From contig JAGLTY010000131.1 of NCBI GenBank assembly GCA_023135025.1, positions 1 to 6,403 of the forward strand: a stretch of 6,403 nt of DNA, read 5' to 3'. Position 1 is the first letter of the stretch. Each line of letters opens with the position of its first letter. The position numbers were made by a program, and so were the translations under genes. Positions 6,263 through 6,403 of this stretch are shown one piece after another. The stretch is from Bacteroidales bacterium (GTDB taxonomy: Bacteria; Bacteroidota; Bacteroidia; Bacteroidales; GCA-2748055). The notes below the pieces were generated by a model. It did no database searches. It was not told the origin of the DNA and saw only the letters and a list, made by a program, of their open reading frames with translations.

Positions 6263-6403
6263 ATGAAGGTTTACTGAAATTCCTGAAAAAGGAGAGAGAA
6301 CAGGAGTGGCGGGTTGAACTACGGTCTAAACTGAAGAACAAGGAGCGAACCCAGCTGGAACGGACCCACATGCCCGAACAGGCTGCAGACAAAAGAAATA
6401 AGA
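6259..6403 (+). CDS. nfnB: NADH-dependent reduced ferredoxin:NADP+ oxidoreductase subunit B, N-terminal fragment
   Basis: The first 48 codons of a gene cut by the right edge. Its ATG overlaps the nfnA stop as ATGA, so translation is coupled. The peptide begins MNEGLLKFLKKEREQEW, is rich in charged residues, and reaches ERTHMPEQAADKRNK. The MPEQ-x(2-3)-R segment is typical of the NfnB/GltD-like family just before its first iron-sulfur cysteines. The full subunit should carry two [4Fe-4S] clusters, the bifurcating FAD and the NADP(H) site, none of which is visible here. Related proteins are often labelled glutamate synthase small subunit or 'gltA' in databases, but pairing with NfnA argues for NfnB. 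The fragment alone would not prove this. Confidence 0.8.
   Translation, partial: MNEGLLKFLKKEREQEWRVELRSKLKNKERTQLERTHMPEQAADKRNK

Noticed and set aside
1..6403. CRISPR array, tRNA, insertion sequence, phage or defence genes
   Set aside because: I found no direct-repeat array, cloverleaf, transposase or nuclease-like sequence; coding density and composition are even through the window.

Overview
The window holds ordinary central-metabolism genes with some small oddities; I see no unmistakable new multi-gene system. It most likely comes from a member of the Bacteroidota, possibly an anaerobic or facultative marine-type lineage such as Marinilabiliales. The basis is the look of the 2-oxoglutarate dehydrogenase E1 N-terminus, A-rich leaders without clear Shine-Dalgarno sites, a Bacteroidota-type -7 box candidate, and a complete-type OGDH next to NfnAB. 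The lineage is an inference from protein style, not from any search.

Layout. On the minus strand, read from right to left: a zinc-dependent alcohol dehydrogenase (4241-5266), a dihydroorotate dehydrogenase-like flavoprotein (3155-4144), 2-oxoglutarate dehydrogenase E1 (sucA/odhA, 265-3090) and the start of its E2 partner (sucB/odhB, 1-263, cut by the window edge). sucA and sucB are separated by one base and are surely co-transcribed. The two upstream genes are spaced 64-97 bp apart and may or may not belong to the same transcript. On the plus strand, divergent from the alcohol dehydrogenase across a 162-bp AT-rich region with a perfect 15-bp palindrome, lie nfnA (5429-6262) and the first 48 codons of nfnB (6259 to the edge), which overlap by ATGA.

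How they work together. SucA and SucB carry out the oxidative decarboxylation of 2-oxoglutarate to succinyl-CoA in the TCA cycle, making NADH with a shared E3. NfnAB is an electron-bifurcating transhydrogenase that links NADH, reduced ferredoxin and NADPH pools. The alcohol dehydrogenase would exchange NAD(P)H with small alcohols or aldehydes. The neighbourhood is therefore biased to redox-cofactor balance, although no direct complex between the two strands' products is shown.

Points worth a second look are a four-cysteine C-terminal tail on the OGDH E1, an A8/A_AAA_AAG slippery run at the sucA-sucB junction, the loss of the catalytic loop residue in the dihydroorotate dehydrogenase-like protein, and the palindrome in the divergent promoter region. 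There are no tRNA, rRNA, CRISPR, insertion-sequence or phage features that I can see, and no stretch longer than 300 bases lacks a gene.
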